Shown piece by piece: positions 61,674-64,000 of a stretch of 64,000 bases of DNA (position 1 is the first letter of the stretch; the number at the start of each line of letters is the position of its first letter). The notes under the pieces are model-generated. The model ran no database searches. It was not told where the DNA came from and was given only the letters and a program-made list of their open reading frames with translations. The position numbers and the translations under genes were made by a program. This stretch comes from Catellatospora tritici (lineage in GTDB: Bacteria; Actinomycetota; Actinomycetes; Mycobacteriales; Micromonosporaceae), in assembly GCF_019083965.1 (NCBI RefSeq), contig NZ_JAHRCY010000016.1:1-64000 (forward strand), in the 5' to 3' direction.

Positions 61674-63629
61674 TCAGGCGAGAGGTTCCTGTCCGCTGGT
61701 GCCACCTGTGTCAGCCGGTCCGGTCAATGGTTTCGGGCAGTGACCGTGTCCCCCGGAAACGTAGGGGCAGTTCTTGGTGATCCGGATGGTGTAGGTCTGC
61801 GCGTCCGAGCCGGCGCTGTTGGTGGCGGTGACGGTGAAGGTGTACGTCTTGGCCTTCTTCGGGGTGCCGCTGATCACGCCGGTGGAGGTGTCCAGGGACA
61901 GCCCCTTGGGCAGCTTGCCCGCGGTGACGCTGAAGGTGGGTGCAGGGAACCCGGATGCTGTGATCGTGAAGTGGTACGGGGCACCGACCGTGCCGTCGAC
62001 CGGTGGACCGGAGGTGATCACCGGTGGTGTCGGGGCCGGGGTGATGGTCCAGGTGAAGGTCGCCTGGTCGGTGATCGTCGAGCTGGTGGCGGTGACGGTG
62101 ACGGTGGTCGTCGCGGCCGTGGTGGGAGCGCCGCTGATGACACCAGTGCCCGGGTCGATGCTCAGCCCGGCCGGCAGGCCGGTGGCGGAGTACGCGATCG
62201 GGCCGCCGGTGCTCGTCGCGACCACAGGAACCGAGACCACGTCACCGACCGCGTCGGTCTGGTCCGGGATCGGCGACACTGACACGGTGACGAACGCGAC
62301 CCGGATCAACCGGTTCGCGGCGACGCCGTTGAACACGGTGAAGGCGCCCCCGGCCAGGACGTTGCCGTCCGGCTGGACCGCGACGGCGAAGACCGAGAAG
62401 GTGGTCCCGGTGCCGAGGCCGGTGTTGAAGGCCGTGTCGGCGGTGCCGTCGGCGTTCAACCGGATCAACGATCTCACGTCCGCCCCGTTGAACGTGATGA
62501 ACGACCCGCTCACCAGGACCTTGCCGTCCGGCTGCGCCACCACCGCCGTCGGGGTGCCGCCGGCCGGTCCGGTGCCGAGGTTGGTGTTGAACGCGGTATC
62601 GCGGGTGCCGTCAGGGTTCAACCCGACCAGGTGGTTGGCCGCCGACCCGTTCAGAGTCGTGAAGCCGCCGCAGGCGATGATGCCCCCGTCCGGCTGCACC
62701 GTCACCGACAGCACGTTCGCATCGAAGCCGGTGCCCAGGGCCGTGCTGAAGGCGGTGTCGCGGGTGCCGTCCGGGTTCAGCCGCACCAGCCGGTTCACCG
62801 TCACGCCGTTGAGCGTGGTGAACGTACCTGCCGCGAGGATCTTCCCGTCGGCCTGCAACGCGATCGAGGGCACGGAGTTGTTGAACCCCGTGCCGAGGGC
62901 CGTGCTGAAGGCGACTTCGCGGGTGCCGTCCGGGTTCAGCCGCACCAGCCGGTTCACCGTCACGCCGTTGAGAGTGGTGTACAAACCTCCCGCGACGATC
63001 TTCCCGTCCGGCTGCACCGCCAACGACAGCACCGACGTGTTGAAGCCCGTGCCCAGCGCGGTGCTGAACGCGGTGTCGCGGGTGCCGTCCGGGTTCAGCC
63101 GCACCAGCCGGTTCGCGGTCACCCCGTCGAATGTCGTGAAGTTGCCGCCGACGAGGATCTTCCCGTCCGGCTGCACGGCGATCGCCGACACCACTCCCAC
63201 CGTCGGCCCCTCGAAGCCCGTGCCGATCGCGGTGCTGAACGCGGTGTCGCGGGTGCCATCGGGGTTCAAGCGCACCAGCCGGTTCGCGGTCACCCCGTCG
63301 AAAGCGGTGTAGTCGCCCCCGGCGAGGATCTTCCCGTCCGGCTGCACCGCGAGCACCCGCACCGAGCCGTTGAACGCGGCCCCGAGATTCGCGGCAAACC
63401 CGGCATCTGGAGCGACCCACCCCGACGTGGTCGCAGCGGCCGGCGAAGCAATCCCTACCACCAGGGCGAGCACCGCAGCCATCACCGCCACCAGCGACAC
63501 GCGGGCACGCGACCCGGACCAGGCCAGCGCGTTCAACGCCACGACCCGGTATGGCGTCGGTTCCAGCGGTACCGACTCGGTGTCGCTCGTCGCCGGTCGG
63601 GGCTCAGTGGATCGGCTGGTCAAAGCCAT
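61674..63629 (-). CDS. Delta-60 repeat / Ig-like surface protein
   Basis: About 651 residues from the ATG at 63629 (MALTSRSTEP); an earlier ATG at 63650 is possible. A signal anchor (VSLVAVMAAVLALVVGIASP) precedes seven ~54-residue delta-60 repeats (core VQPDGKILAGGDYTAFDG, then NRLVRLNPDGTRDTAFSTA), which fold as a beta-propeller. Then come two putative-Ig (He_PIG) domains, each with the signature LPAGLSIDPGTGVISGAP or LPKGLSLDTSTGVISGTP, and a Cys-containing tail (NCPYVSGGHGHCPKPLTG). There is no sortase motif. Secreted adhesin-like or cell-surface protein; binding partner unknown. DNA repeats of about 160 bases may promote repeat-number changes. Confidence 0.92.
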   Translation of the reverse strand: MALTSRSTEPRPATSDTESVPLEPTPYRVVALNALAWSGSRARVSLVAVMAAVLALVVGIASPAAATTSGWVAPDAGFAANLGAAFNGSVRVLAVQPDGKILAGGDYTAFDGVTANRLVRLNPDGTRDTAFSTAIGTGFEGPTVGVVSAIAVQPDGKILVGGNFTTFDGVTANRLVRLNPDGTRDTAFSTALGTGFNTSVLSLAVQPDGKIVAGGLYTTLNGVTVNRLVRLNPDGTREVAFSTALGTGFNNSVPSIALQADGKILAAGTFTTLNGVTVNRLVRLNPDGTRDTAFSTALGTGFDANVLSVTVQPDGGIIACGGFTTLNGSAANHLVGLNPDGTRDTAFNTNLGTGPAGGTPTAVVAQPDGKVLVSGSFITFNGADVRSLIRLNADGTADTAFNTGLGTGTTFSVFAVAVQPDGNVLAGGAFTVFNGVAANRLIRVAFVTVSVSPIPDQTDAVGDVVSVPVVATSTGGPIAYSATGLPAGLSIDPGTGVISGAPTTAATTTVTVTATSSTITDQATFTWTITPAPTPPVITSGPPVDGTVGAPYHFTITASGFPAPTFSVTAGKLPKGLSLDTSTGVISGTPKKAKTYTFTVTATNSAGSDAQTYTIRITKNCPYVSGGHGHCPKPLTGPADTGGTSGQEPLA

Positions 63630-63800
63630 TTTTAGTCTCATAAGCGGCAAAATACCTCAAGAACGACTAACAGGCATGAATACCTTTAAATTGCGCAGCA
63701 GCCGGTTCGTCCGACAAAGGTGATGTGAGTCACGAGCGCTCACGCGGAGTAGCCCTAACGAGGAGCCTGCCGTTGGCGCCCGGTATATACCCCCTGGGGG

Positions 63801-63835
63801 TCAAGGGGTCGTCGGTTCGAATCCGGCCAGCCTGA
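63801..63835 (+). tRNA. tRNA 3'-end fragment (T arm and acceptor strand)
   Basis: GTCGG-TTCGAAT-CCGGC (63811-63827) is a perfect T arm, including the invariant TTCGA(A/N)T loop, and is followed by CAGCCTG as an acceptor 3' strand. No matching 5' acceptor strand, D arm or standard anticodon arm is found in the preceding bases. Fragments like this are often left where elements integrate into tRNA 3' ends. A short minus-strand ORF across it is a shadow. Confidence 0.5.
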
Positions 63836-63852
63836 CGTTGTGTAAGGCCTGG

Positions 63853-63890
63853 TCGAAGCCCGTTTCCGGAGTTCAGGAAACGGGCTTCGA
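63853..63890. terminator. Strong hairpin after the tRNA fragment
   Basis: TCGAAGCCCGTTTCC and GGAAACGGGCTTCGA pair perfectly over 15 bases around an 8-base loop. It starts 18 bases after the tRNA-like fragment. A T-run (GGTTTTTTAC) follows about 20 bases later. It fits a tRNA-operon terminator retained with the fragment. Confidence 0.75.
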
Positions 63891-64000
63891 CGTTCTTCGA
63901 GACACGGTTTTTTACACGTACGAGCGTACGGTTTGGCGATCCGAGGGCTGTGGACCTTGGTGCGTCTGAGCTGGCCAAACATTCTTTGATCTTGATCACG

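Noticed and set aside
63785..63802. CsoR operator controlling a nearby gene
   Set aside because: It matches the copper sites but directly abuts the tRNA-like fragment and no copper gene follows, so it is not annotated as an operator.
63730..63999. 89-codon minus-strand frame containing GRIRTDDPLTP
   Set aside because: This peptide arises from translating the reverse of a tRNA 3' end and is a well-known spurious annotation.

Overview
This is high-G+C actinomycete DNA. F420-type oxidoreductases, CsoR-controlled copper genes, tandem GAF-ANTAR proteins, a DUF397 protein, DUF1206, DUF6153 and abundant actinobacterial insertion sequences point to the Micromonosporaceae or a related filamentous family (inference). 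The window looks like accessory chromosome: intact genes alternate with truncated genes and broken IS copies from the Tn3, IS3/IS481-like, IS6, IS110, IS5, IS605 and IS256 groups. No rRNA, complete tRNA or CRISPR array was seen.

Layout. 0.1-8.5 kb: a redox and regulator block (aldo/keto reductase, NAD(P)-binding reductase, LLM flavin enzyme, SDR with divergent MarR, TetR with divergent membrane protein) mixed with relics. 8.5-14.6 kb: an IS copy, then a visibly lower-G+C pair consisting of a 975-residue TPR/CHAT caspase-like protein and a divergent 243-residue partner, then an IS6-family element that cut a VOC gene. 14.7-19.2 kb: secreted proteins and a TetR-controlled membrane operon that includes a 47-residue gene. 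19.2-27.4 kb: a copper island with a CPD-type P-ATPase, CsoR, DUF305 and DUF6153 proteins, CopZ, a secreted protein, CopA and a 2Fe-2S protein, tied together by G5-palindrome CsoR-like operators. 27.4-31.7 kb: IS110 and IS5 debris, a DM13 protein and a SCO6745-like protein. 31.8-35.7 kb: four secreted-protein genes in a row, two with (beta/alpha)8-glycosidase-like motifs. 36-43.5 kb: an Nramp relic, DUF397, a GntR-ABC transporter operon, TetR with quinone oxidoreductase, and relics.

43.8-48.9 kb: a DksA/TraR zinc-finger protein, a Ser/Thr kinase whose extracellular sensor looks like a CBM2 cellulose-binding domain, two tandem GAF-ANTAR regulators and a DUF1206 membrane protein. 49-53.8 kb: a methyltransferase relic, a large secreted protein, and a DUF2975 plus HTH pair held between two copies of an IS 3' end. 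53.9-58 kb: a translationally coupled polysaccharide operon (GT2 synthase, multi-pass glycosyltransferase-like protein, GH6 glucanase lipoprotein). 58-64 kb: a nucleotidyltransferase, a truncated IS256 element, a delta-60-repeat/Ig-like surface protein and a tRNA 3'-end fragment followed by a strong hairpin.

The best candidate for an undescribed system is the CHAT locus at 9.7-13.4 kb: a caspase-like protease divergent from an unrecognised protein across a 66-base AT-rich region, compositionally foreign and IS-flanked. The kinase with a CBM2-like sensor and the IS-bracketed DUF2975/HTH cassette are secondary leads.
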